Assembly (NCBI GenBank): GCA_009773635.1
Contig: WSYC01000009.1
Coordinates: 27,236-91,235, forward strand
Length of the DNA stretch: 64,000 bases
Direction: 5' to 3'
Source of the DNA: Beijerinckiaceae bacterium
GTDB lineage: Bacteria > Pseudomonadota > Alphaproteobacteria > Rhizobiales > Beijerinckiaceae
In this document: in pieces, positions 37,502 through 44,797 of the stretch
Layout of the letters: the number at the start of each line of letters is the position of its first letter
Numbering within the stretch: position 1 is the first letter of the stretch
Translations under genes and position numbers: made by a program
Notes under the pieces: model-generated
The model's input: the letters and a program-made list of their open reading frames with translations, nothing else
What the model was told of the DNA's origin: nothing
Database searches by the model: none

Positions 37502-38839
37502 TTACGGCCGGTCGCCGAGAATGGCCCAGAATTCCAGCTCAAGGTCCGGCCACATGCCGGAGAAGTGGAAGCCGACAGCGCTCGCGGTCGAGAATTCCGA
37601 CCACAGCGGCGAGGTCCGGTCGAGCAGGAAGTAGACGTGATCCGCCATCACGCGGAGCTGCGGCGGCGGCGTCGGCATGTGGATCAGCGGCACGCCCGGC
37701 AGATGCGCATGCACGATGTCGTTCATCTTGGTGTTCGGGCCGACCTTGAACAGCTGCGGGAACTGCGCCTGAATTTCGGTGAGCGGACGGCGTGCGGAAA
37801 CCTCCACCACGAAGTTCGCGTTGCGGAACAGCGAGCGGTCCTTGATCGTGGAGACGAAGGCGTTGTCTGCCCGTTCGATGAGATCAAGGCGGATCGCCCG
37901 GCGGCCGTAGCGCACCGAGAGGAATTCCTGGATATCGTCAATCAGCGGGCGGAAGGTCGCTTCGAGATCGTCGTGATCATAGGGTGGGTATTCCTTGGCG
38001 AGCCGGCCCGGCGTCGCGAAGGTCGCAAGCTCCCCGGCCATGTGCAGCAGCTCGACATAGAGCCGCTCGGGGTGGGAATAGCGCGACGCCTTGAGGTGCC
38101 GGAGCACGCCGATGTGGCGGTTGAGAAGCTGGAGAACGAAGTAATCCACCGTCTGGAGCCCGCCGCCGGCGGAAGGATCGGCGGCGTAGCGCGAGAGCTC
38201 CTCGAGCTTGTTCGACATCCAGCCGGAAATGCGGTCGAGCCAGCCTTCGACAGTGGCATGGGCCTGGCTGATCAGCACCGGCGGAACGTAGCGATCATCG
38301 AAGACGATCGCCTTGTCCTTCACCTCAAGAATGCGGGCGATGCCGATCGAGACATGGCCGGGCTTCGGCGTCTTGCGCAGGTCGAAGCCGAGGCGCGGGA
38401 AGGCGATATCGATCGCTTCCTCGACGCGGATGGTGGAATTGGAATCGATGATGGTTTCGCTCGCCGCGACGAACCGGCTGCCGCTGTCGGTGCGGCCGGC
38501 GTCGATCTCGCGGGTGTTGGGCGCGATGATAGGCAGTGACAGCCACACCATATGCTTTGCGGCGTTGGCGGGAATCTCGATCGGGGCGGGCAGGGGGCCG
38601 TCTGCCGGCAGATCGAACGGGGTTCCATCCGGCATGATCCCGCTTGCGGAGCGGATGGCGAACTTGCTCTGCTGGGCAAGGTCACGATCGATTTCAAGAT
38701 GCGAGAAGCCCCAGGGATAGGGCGTTACATGCCGCGTGCGCGTCTCAACCAGCCGCTCGTGATAGCGATCCGCCTGCTGAAGATGATGGGGGCGAAGGAA
38801 CAACCCTTCCGACCATGCGACTTTTCCGAACCACGACAT
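37502..38839 (-). CDS. tssK: T6SS baseplate-membrane adaptor TssK
   Basis: A 445-residue TssK (ImpJ/VasE). The opening WFGKVAWSEGLFLRPHHLQQ is the hallmark of the family. TssK forms trimers that connect the TssF/TssG wedge to the TssL/TssM membrane complex. The tail has the sheath-docking shape typical of TssK (residues about 330-440). It is the first gene of the tssK-tssL-tssM-tagF-pppA-ppkA operon and is divergent from the unknown gene at 39094. Confidence 0.96.
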   Translation of the reverse strand: MSWFGKVAWSEGLFLRPHHLQQADRYHERLVETRTRHVTPYPWGFSHLEIDRDLAQQSKFAIRSASGIMPDGTPFDLPADGPLPAPIEIPANAAKHMVWLSLPIIAPNTREIDAGRTDSGSRFVAASETIIDSNSTIRVEEAIDIAFPRLGFDLRKTPKPGHVSIGIARILEVKDKAIVFDDRYVPPVLISQAHATVEGWLDRISGWMSNKLEELSRYAADPSAGGGLQTVDYFVLQLLNRHIGVLRHLKASRYSHPERLYVELLHMAGELATFATPGRLAKEYPPYDHDDLEATFRPLIDDIQEFLSVRYGRRAIRLDLIERADNAFVSTIKDRSLFRNANFVVEVSARRPLTEIQAQFPQLFKVGPNTKMNDIVHAHLPGVPLIHMPTPPPQLRVMADHVYFLLDRTSPLWSEFSTASAVGFHFSGMWPDLELEFWAILGDRP

Positions 38840-39015
38840 ATGAACCTGCCCAATTTATCCTTGATTCCGGCACCTTGAGACAACGCCGATGACCTGATCC
38901 TGCCCGGACCAGCATCCTGTTGCTGTATGCGAACGCACATTCCGAGGTCGGCATGCGCCAGGTTCGCGCGGGACTGCCGGGACGCCCGTCTGCCTGAGAA
39001 TAGCGCAATCGGTGC

Positions 39016-39031
39016 TGGAGCGCACTTTGCT
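39016..39031 (+). promoter_or_regulatory. Sigma-54-like promoter element
   Basis: TGGAGCG, four bases, then TTGCT. This matches 10 of the 12 fixed positions of the -24/-12 consensus and keeps the GG and GC pair ten bases apart. The predicted start site is about 50 bases before the ATG at 39094. It may be coincidental; the rest of the 254-base gap after tssK shows no other clear element. Confidence 0.3.
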
Positions 39032-39093
39032 CGAACCGGAAATGCCGAGAATGGCGATTCATTGAGCGGTATTTGCCCGCAGGAGATCTCGAC

Positions 39094-40005
39094 ATGGGAA
39101 TCATGAAGACGACCAAGGAAGCGAAGGCTGCCTACGACCGTTTGAAGAAATGGAAGAAGACGGCCAAGGAATACTACCAGACAGCCAAGAACCTTCTGGA
39201 TGAAGACACCCGCTCCGGTGAGATTTTCAAACAGGGTCTGAAGCACGCCATGAAGCTCGCGGAGAAATACTCCGGCCTGCCGCTCACGAAGCACCCGTAT
39301 TTCGAGTATCACAAGAAGCACCTTGAGATTCTCGTGGGGGTGATGACCGCATCGGATACCAGCGAGAATGCGATGAAGGCGCTCGATCAGGCGGTCGGCG
39401 CCGCCGATTCAGCTGCCGTGCTGGCCACGCAGATCAAGGGTCTCAACGACCGCAAGAACCGGCTCAAGCTGTTCTATGTGCATTTCCTCGAAGACATCTT
39501 CGAAACCTACAAGAACCTGAGCATCCTGCCAACGCAAGCCCGGGCGGATCTCATGGAGATGGGCATGTCGGAGGCTGATCTGCGTGCGGAAGCCGAGGGG
39601 GCAATCTACGCTTATCGGGCTGCGGTGGCGGAACTTTTCTTCGATTCGCTCACTCTCCTCGCCATGGTCGATACCGAGTATCGTGCCGCCGAAGCGGCGC
39701 ACAAGCGCTTCACCTCGAAGCTGGAGAAGCTCTCCGGCAGCAGCAAGACGCATAATTATATCGCCGGCAAAGGCACTGAATACCGGCGCGACCTCGAAGC
39801 AGCCTTGCGCGCCGGTGATGATGCCAATAACCGCAGCGCGCCAGGCGTCCGCTACGAGGCAATTAAAGATCCGTCGGCCTATGCCATGCAGCAGCGTGAT
39901 CTTGTCCAGGATGTGGTCGACCGGCTGGCGCGGTTCTGCGATCTCGCGATGACGAGCGAGTTGATCTACCCTGTCTCGTTCAAGCTCAGGGTCAGCGATC
40001 TCTAG
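39094..40005 (+). CDS. Unknown helical protein next to the T6SS
   Basis: A 303-residue protein that I do not recognise. It has no signal peptide or membrane helix. The N-terminal 60 residues are lysine/tyrosine-rich and helical (KAAYDRLKKWKKTAKEYY). The middle is alternating charged and hydrophobic helix (LNDRKNRLKLFYVHFLEDIF, EGAIYAYRAAVAELFF). The C-terminus (SELIYPVSFKLRVSDL) may be a beta strand pair. AGGAG lies eight bases before the ATG at 39094. It is divergent from tssK and followed by a strong terminator-like hairpin, so it is its own transcription unit. A T6SS effector or accessory factor is possible by position only. Confidence 0.8.
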   Translation: MGIMKTTKEAKAAYDRLKKWKKTAKEYYQTAKNLLDEDTRSGEIFKQGLKHAMKLAEKYSGLPLTKHPYFEYHKKHLEILVGVMTASDTSENAMKALDQAVGAADSAAVLATQIKGLNDRKNRLKLFYVHFLEDIFETYKNLSILPTQARADLMEMGMSEADLRAEAEGAIYAYRAAVAELFFDSLTLLAMVDTEYRAAEAAHKRFTSKLEKLSGSSKTHNYIAGKGTEYRRDLEAALRAGDDANNRSAPGVRYEAIKDPSAYAMQQRDLVQDVVDRLARFCDLAMTSELIYPVSFKLRVSDL

Positions 40006-40033
40006 CGCGCCGACTCTACCCCGCGTTTCAACC

Positions 40034-40072
40034 GGCCGATCTGCACGTCTCGAAGGTGCAAGATCGGCCTTT
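40034..40072 (+). terminator. Rho-independent-type terminator after the unknown gene
   Basis: GGCCGATCT (40034-40042) pairs with AGATCGGCC (40061-40069), extended by GCAC/GTGC with one bulged base, around a nine-base loop, followed by TTT. It begins 29 bases after the stop at 40005. The T-run is short. Confidence 0.55.
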
Positions 40073-40153
40073 GCGTGATCGCGCCCCGATGCCATAAAAC
40101 AGCATCGCGGGGTATCGAGACGCCGTAGCGCAGACAGCATCCCAGGGATCGCC

Positions 40154-41071
40154 ATGCAGATTGATCGCGCTATCCTGTTCGCCGATGTCGAGGGCAGCGT
40201 CCAGCTGTTCCGGCGGTTGGGGGACGTGCGCGCCCTGGCACTGATCGAGGACAGCCAAAGGCTCACGACCGGCGCCATCGTTCGGCGCGGTGGCAAGGTC
40301 ATCAAGTCGATCGGTGATGGCCTGATGGCCTCCTTTCCCGATATGACCACCGCCTGCGAGGCGGCGATCCTCGCGCAGCAGGGCATGGCGGAGATCGAGA
40401 AGGCCGCCGAAGCCAGTTCCCTTCGCCTGCGCATCGGCATCCACGCCGGGCCGGTGATCGAAACGGCGGATGACTGCTTCGGCGACACCGTCAATATCGC
40501 CGCCCGCCTCAGTGCGGTTGCGAATGGCGGCGAGATCGTCGTCAGCACCCAGATCGGCGCCGGGTTGCCAGCCTTTCTCACGCCCATGCTGAGGCGCCTC
40601 GGCACGGTCTCGCTCAAGGGGGTTGGCGAGGGCGTTGCCGTCTCGGAAATTCTGTGGTCGCACGATCCGGCGGTTACGGTTCTCCCGCATGATATTGCGA
40701 AAGCAACGGTCGCGCCGGGCCGTGTGCGCCTTGAGCTGGCGAGTGGCACGGGCCAGCGCTGGCGCTCCCAGTTCGGTGGCGGCAAGGTCTCGGTCGGCCG
40801 CGGAGATACCCATCAGTTCGTTCTGACGGACCCGCGCGCCTCGCGCGATCACGCGACGATTCAGTTGACCGGGGAACAATGGGTTCTCTCCGATCACAGC
40901 ACCAACGGCACGTTTGTCGTCTTTGCCGGAGAAGGCGCCATGTCTCTCCGGCGCAAGGAGCTGGTCCTGCACGGGCTGGGCGCGATCGGCTTCGGCTTCG
41001 ATCCCGCACAGGAAAGTGCCGAGGCGCTGCGGTTTACGGTGTTCGCGACAAAAGCACGATCCTCGCCCTGA
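40154..41071 (+). CDS. Class III adenylate cyclase fused to an FHA domain
   Basis: A 305-residue soluble protein. The N-terminal cyclase domain (about 4-170) has metal aspartates D11 (LFADVEG) and D55 (SIGDG), purine-specifying K51 and D107, and transition-state N114 and R118 (DTVNIAARL), so an active adenylate rather than guanylate cyclase is expected. The C-terminal FHA domain (about 205-290) has VGRGD, SRDHATI and STNGTF, so it should bind phosphothreonine. Cyclase-FHA fusions occur in several proteobacteria. Here the neighbour is a T6SS with its own kinase, so PpkA could supply the bound phosphoprotein; this is inference. Confidence 0.92.
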   Translation: MQIDRAILFADVEGSVQLFRRLGDVRALALIEDSQRLTTGAIVRRGGKVIKSIGDGLMASFPDMTTACEAAILAQQGMAEIEKAAEASSLRLRIGIHAGPVIETADDCFGDTVNIAARLSAVANGGEIVVSTQIGAGLPAFLTPMLRRLGTVSLKGVGEGVAVSEILWSHDPAVTVLPHDIAKATVAPGRVRLELASGTGQRWRSQFGGGKVSVGRGDTHQFVLTDPRASRDHATIQLTGEQWVLSDHSTNGTFVVFAGEGAMSLRRKELVLHGLGAIGFGFDPAQESAEALRFTVFATKARSSP

Positions 41072-41087
41072 TTGTCCCAGGGCGAGG
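41061..41087. terminator. Stem-loop over the cyclase stop codon
   Basis: CCTCGCCCTG (41061-41070) pairs perfectly with CAGGGCGAGG (41078-41087) around a seven-base loop; the TGA stop at 41069-41071 lies at the top of the stem. No T-run follows. It may separate the convergent cyclase and lipoprotein genes. Confidence 0.45.
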
Positions 41088-41120
41088 ATTATCCGGTGCA
41101 AGAGATTATCCGGTGCAAGA
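41087..41120. repeat. Two exact 17-base tandem copies
   Basis: GATTATCCGGTGCAAGA occurs twice head to tail (41087-41103 and 41104-41120), and a degenerate partial third unit follows (ATTGTCTGGCGC). It lies in the intergenic stretch between the convergent cyclase and lipoprotein genes. It has no spacers, so it is not a CRISPR array. Confidence 0.85.
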
Positions 41121-41177
41121 ATTGTCTGGCGCGGCCCGGGGGGCAGCCGGAGGGGGAAAGGCGCGGCTCCGGTTCTC

Positions 41178-41609
41178 TTACCAGCCGCCACCACCGCCGT
41201 TGCCGCTATTGCCGCCGCTGCTATTGCCGCCACCGGAGAGGCTGCCACCTGCGGGGTTGTAGCCGCCTGTCGCGGCCGGCTGACCAACCGGCGCCGCTGC
41301 TGTGCGAGCAGGAGCCGCGGCACGCCGGGCGCGTGGCGCTTCCTCTTCGACGAGATAGCGCGGCTGGTTGCGCGGCGCGGCATAGCGGGCGCGGGGTTGG
41401 GCATAGACCTCGCGCGCGGCCAGATCCGGCCGACGGGAATTGATGCCTTCATCCGGATTGAAGCCAACCTGTGCCACGCGATACACCGGAGCACCGTAGC
41501 GGGCGGTGCGGGCATTGTAGGCTTCCTCGGCCGTGCACCCGCCGACAGCAAGGCTGGCAAGCGCCGCCAGAGCGAGACCTTTCGGCCTGAAGAGCGTCAG
41601 ATGTTTCAT
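41178..41609 (-). CDS. Small lipoprotein with Gly/Ser-rich tail
   Basis: A 143-residue lipoprotein precursor. The signal sequence ends in the lipobox LAVGGC, so the mature protein starts at that cysteine near residue 25 and is anchored by lipid. The body is rich in arginine, tyrosine and alanine (RTARYGAPVYRVAQVGFN), and the last 35 residues are almost all glycine, serine and asparagine. No domain is recognised. A GGAG ribosome site sits nine bases before the ATG at 41609. It is too unlike TssJ in length and sequence for that role to be claimed. Confidence 0.75.
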   Translation of the reverse strand: MKHLTLFRPKGLALAALASLAVGGCTAEEAYNARTARYGAPVYRVAQVGFNPDEGINSRRPDLAAREVYAQPRARYAAPRNQPRYLVEEEAPRARRAAAPARTAAAPVGQPAATGGYNPAGGSLSGGGNSSGGNSGNGGGGGW

Positions 41610-41767
41610 CGCAGGGTACTCCATGGTTCCCGATAGTATGAACGGAAGGTGGCGTCTCGTCGCCACCCATTCTCGAAATAAAGTGAACATCACGCTGTGC
41701 GGTAGATCACAGTTTGTTGGCGTTTCGACCGACAGTGCGGCCTCGACTGCCAGAACAGGTCAAACTC

Positions 41768-44518
41768 CTAGAACAAGTCAAGACGCGGGTTGCGCCGCTC
41801 CCAGGCGAGGCGCGCCAGGGCAACCAGACGGTCGTCACCGGCCTTGTCGGAGGCAGGCGCAGCACCAAGCTGCTTCACGAGCCGCTGCTCGACCTTGGTC
41901 TTGTCCTCCGCGGGGAGCGCCGCCAAAGCCTGACGCGCACGGTTTTCCGCGTCGCCCACGCCGGGGCGGTTGATCGCTGCCGCGAGCGCGAGATAGTAGC
42001 CAGCATCCACGCCGTTGCGCAATTTCCCGGGGCCGTTCAGCGCGATCTGCGCGCGGTCGAGAGCACCCCAGTAGTCGCCACGCTCGGCACCACGCTCGAA
42101 CCAGGTGATGGCCTGCGCAAGGTTTGCCGGCGTGCCGACACCATCGCGGTAGAGCCGCGCGAGGTTGGTTGCGGCGTAAGGATGCCCGCCTTCCGCTGCC
42201 TTGCGGAAATAGCCGAACGCGGCCTTGGCGTCGCGCGCCACGCCCTTGCCGGCCAGATGCGCGAGGCCGACGTTGTTGAACGAGTAGATATCGTTGCGTT
42301 CGACGCCCGAGCGGTAGAACCGCATGCCGCGCTCGGCATCCTGCTGGGCATTGATCCCTTCCAGGAAGATATAGCCCAGCTCGTTCATGGCGTAGGTGTG
42401 GCCCATGTCGGCGGCGCGGAGCATCAGCCGAAGACCGGCAGAGGCATCCTTGGTCACGCCGCGGCCATAGAACAGCGCCTTGCCGTAATCATAGATGCCA
42501 TAGGGGTCACTGCGTTCCGCACCGCGCCGGAAATAATCCGCTGCAACGCTGAGCGAGGCCGGCCGTCCGACACCCTGCCGGGTGAGATGGCCGAGCTGAT
42601 AGAGCGCGCGGGTGTGATCCATCCCTGCGGCCTTCTCGAACTGCGTCCAGCCCTGCTCGTTGGCGCGCGCGGCGATATGCGCCCGCCCGAGCTGGTACTG
42701 GAACCGCGCGAGGGCGGGGTAGCGTGCCGTTGCGCTCATGCAGGCGGAAAGCGCCGCCTGCGGGTTGATCTCGTTCGGCAGCTTTCCGGCCGCGACGCCC
42801 TGGAGGTCGAAGGGTTCCGCCGCCTCGGCATCGCAGGCATTGAGCGCGGGGCGGATCGTCAGGCTGCCCGTCGAGCGCCGGTCGCCGGTGTCAAGGACAA
42901 AGCGGGTCGTCAGGCTCTCGCCCTGCGTGCCGATTTTCGGCTCGAAGCCGAGCGCGGTTATCTCCGAGAGCGGCAGCACGGTGCCGGCCTCGATGCGCTT
43001 GCCGCCGGCATGCAGTGCGCCGGAGGCGGGAACCTGCGTGAAGGTGATGCTGAAGGCGCCGGCTTCCGCGGTTTGCGCGACATCCGGCAGACCGAGCGAC
43101 ACGGGCCCGACGCCGATATCGACCTTCGGGGCAAGGCGAACCAATGTGTTAACATAGGCGTGCGCCTCTCCGGTTTTCGGGCGCGGGGCATCGGCAACGC
43201 GCACCGGCGCGGGTTCCACAGGTCTGGGTGCCTCGGTGATCTTGGAGGGCTGCGTCACCCGGGGGGCAGGCACCGGGCGCGATGTGGGCCGGACAGCGCG
43301 CGTGGCGACCTGAACGGTATCGGTCACGGCGATGGCAAGTGCGCCCTGCACCGACTGTTTCCACTTGTCCGCGACCGTATAGGTCATCAGTTCGACATGC
43401 CCGGCGGGGCTGGCGGATGAATCGTAGCGCACACGCGCAAGATCGCTCACCTGCAACGGCTTGCCCGGTGGCAGGAGCTGATCGCCGAGCATCAGGCGGC
43501 CGCGTTCCGGCGCGCGATCGAAGGTGATCGTCAGCGGTGAGCCCGAGGGGCTCTGCGGTGCCGGCAGGTCGATCATGCCGGCGCTGCCCTGCAGGACGCT
43601 GACGCGGTGGATCGGCGCGGAAACCGGCGCGGAGGGCAGCTTGACCATAAAGAAATCATCGACCAGCGACGAATTCTCCCACGGGATCTGCTTGCCATCG
43701 GTGGAGGTGATGACGTCGCGCCGCACTTGCGTGAGCATCTGCCTGAGTTCGAGGTTGGGCGAGAGCGCACGTTTCACGAACGCCTGCGTGTAGTGGCTCA
43801 ACTCGCCCGCGCCATCATAGGCAACCTTGTCCGGCTCGGTCGAGAAGGCGAACAGGCTGCCCATGCCGAACCCCTTGCGGGTCGGTATCGAGAGGTTGGC
43901 AGGGACGGCCAGCCCGGCGGGCTTGTTCGCGCGTTCGAGCCGGTCGGCGACCCAATACTGGTCGGCGCGGAACGGGTTGTCGCGGCAGGCATCGAGGAAC
44001 ACCAGCTGCATCCGCGAGTTCTCGCGCAGGAAGGAGTAGATGTTGTCGACGTTGATGGATTCGATCTCGACGTCATAGGGCGTCGAAAGCTTCGCATCGA
44101 CCGGCACGAGATAGTTCTTGCCGCCGATCTGGATGCCGTGCCCGGAATAATAGACGAGGCTGACATCGGCGTTCTCGACCGCGCGCATATAGGCCCGCAG
44201 CAGCTCCTCGAAGGCAACGCGGCTGAGATCACGGCCCTGGAACACCTCGAACTCCGCCGCCCGCAAGGTCGCGGCGACCTCGCGCATGTCGTTGTTCGGG
44301 TTCTTGAGCCGGGGCAGGCTGCCATACTCGGAATTGCCGATCACCAGCGCCACCCGCTTCTGGGCCTTCTGGGCTGCGAGCGGGGAGGCGACGATGATGC
44401 TGACAAAGGCGACCGATGCTGTTGCGGCACCGAGTGATTTGGCCAGGCGGGCAATTTTTTTGCCGAATGCGCGGGGCTTCAGCGCAAGAGCGGGCATAAA
44501 CAGGGCGGGCATGAACAT
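41768..44518 (-). CDS. Caspase-like (C14) protease with Sel1 repeats
   Basis: A 916-residue exported protein. A signal or anchor helix lies within the first 50 residues (ATASVAFVSIIVASPLAAQ). Next is a caspase p20-type domain from about 53 to 290. The catalytic dyad is visible: H127 in YYSGHGIQ and C178 in FLDACRDN. A long linker rich in proline follows, then two beta-rich segments. From about residue 610 to 880 there are Sel1-type tetratricopeptide-like repeats (for example GHTYAMNELGYIF, NDIYSFNNVGLAHLAGKG). An AGAGGA site precedes the ATG at 44518. Bacterial caspase-Sel1 proteins are known, but targets are mostly unknown. Confidence 0.9.
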   Translation of the reverse strand: MFMPALFMPALALKPRAFGKKIARLAKSLGAATASVAFVSIIVASPLAAQKAQKRVALVIGNSEYGSLPRLKNPNNDMREVAATLRAAEFEVFQGRDLSRVAFEELLRAYMRAVENADVSLVYYSGHGIQIGGKNYLVPVDAKLSTPYDVEIESINVDNIYSFLRENSRMQLVFLDACRDNPFRADQYWVADRLERANKPAGLAVPANLSIPTRKGFGMGSLFAFSTEPDKVAYDGAGELSHYTQAFVKRALSPNLELRQMLTQVRRDVITSTDGKQIPWENSSLVDDFFMVKLPSAPVSAPIHRVSVLQGSAGMIDLPAPQSPSGSPLTITFDRAPERGRLMLGDQLLPPGKPLQVSDLARVRYDSSASPAGHVELMTYTVADKWKQSVQGALAIAVTDTVQVATRAVRPTSRPVPAPRVTQPSKITEAPRPVEPAPVRVADAPRPKTGEAHAYVNTLVRLAPKVDIGVGPVSLGLPDVAQTAEAGAFSITFTQVPASGALHAGGKRIEAGTVLPLSEITALGFEPKIGTQGESLTTRFVLDTGDRRSTGSLTIRPALNACDAEAAEPFDLQGVAAGKLPNEINPQAALSACMSATARYPALARFQYQLGRAHIAARANEQGWTQFEKAAGMDHTRALYQLGHLTRQGVGRPASLSVAADYFRRGAERSDPYGIYDYGKALFYGRGVTKDASAGLRLMLRAADMGHTYAMNELGYIFLEGINAQQDAERGMRFYRSGVERNDIYSFNNVGLAHLAGKGVARDAKAAFGYFRKAAEGGHPYAATNLARLYRDGVGTPANLAQAITWFERGAERGDYWGALDRAQIALNGPGKLRNGVDAGYYLALAAAINRPGVGDAENRARQALAALPAEDKTKVEQRLVKQLGAAPASDKAGDDRLVALARLAWERRNPRLDLF

Positions 44519-44645
44519 GAGTGTCCTCTTGAATGCCGAAAAATGGAGTTTCAAGCATGGAACCATGCCTTGGAGAAGGACGATTCCAGCTTGGGCTGCG
44601 GTTCTTCCGCTGTCAAATCCCATATGCCATGCCCGGAGTGCGCCC

Positions 44646-44665
44646 ACTGTGCGCCTGTGCACAGT
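44646..44665. repeat. Inverted repeat in the caspase/M23 divergent promoter region
   Basis: ACTGTGC (44646-44652) and GCACAGT (44659-44665) around six bases, within the 279-base gap (44519-44797) between the caspase-like gene and the M23 peptidase gene. It could be a shared operator. I see no clear promoter elements in the rest of the gap. Confidence 0.35.
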
Positions 44666-44797
44666 CGGCGGCGGCATCAAGGGGTAGCAATGACCGTGAT
44701 GAGGAGAAGTGGGGGCATACCCTGCCCTGACATCTCCAGTGATCTCTGTCGCAACCCCGCGATGCCGCTGCCAAGGATACTACTCCAAGAGGCTCCA

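Noticed and set aside
36260..38539. A 759-codon plus-strand open frame opposite tssL and tssK
   Set aside because: It spans two real minus-strand genes and their junction and has repetitive Arg/Ala/Gly composition without motifs.
38854..38883. TTGTCT and GATAAA as a tssK promoter
   Set aside because: The implied transcript would start only about seven bases before the ATG and leave no ribosome site.
41087..41120. Tandem direct repeat as a possible CRISPR fragment
   Set aside because: The two units are adjacent without spacers and no cas gene is present.
41178..41609. The lipoprotein as the missing TssJ
   Set aside because: It lacks the beta-sandwich pattern of TssJ, has a Gly/Ser-rich tail and lies outside the tss operons; nothing beyond the lipobox supports it.
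41714..43420. A 568-codon plus-strand open frame opposite the caspase-Sel1 gene
   Set aside because: The minus strand has an intact catalytic dyad and Sel1 repeats; the plus frame is shadow coding.
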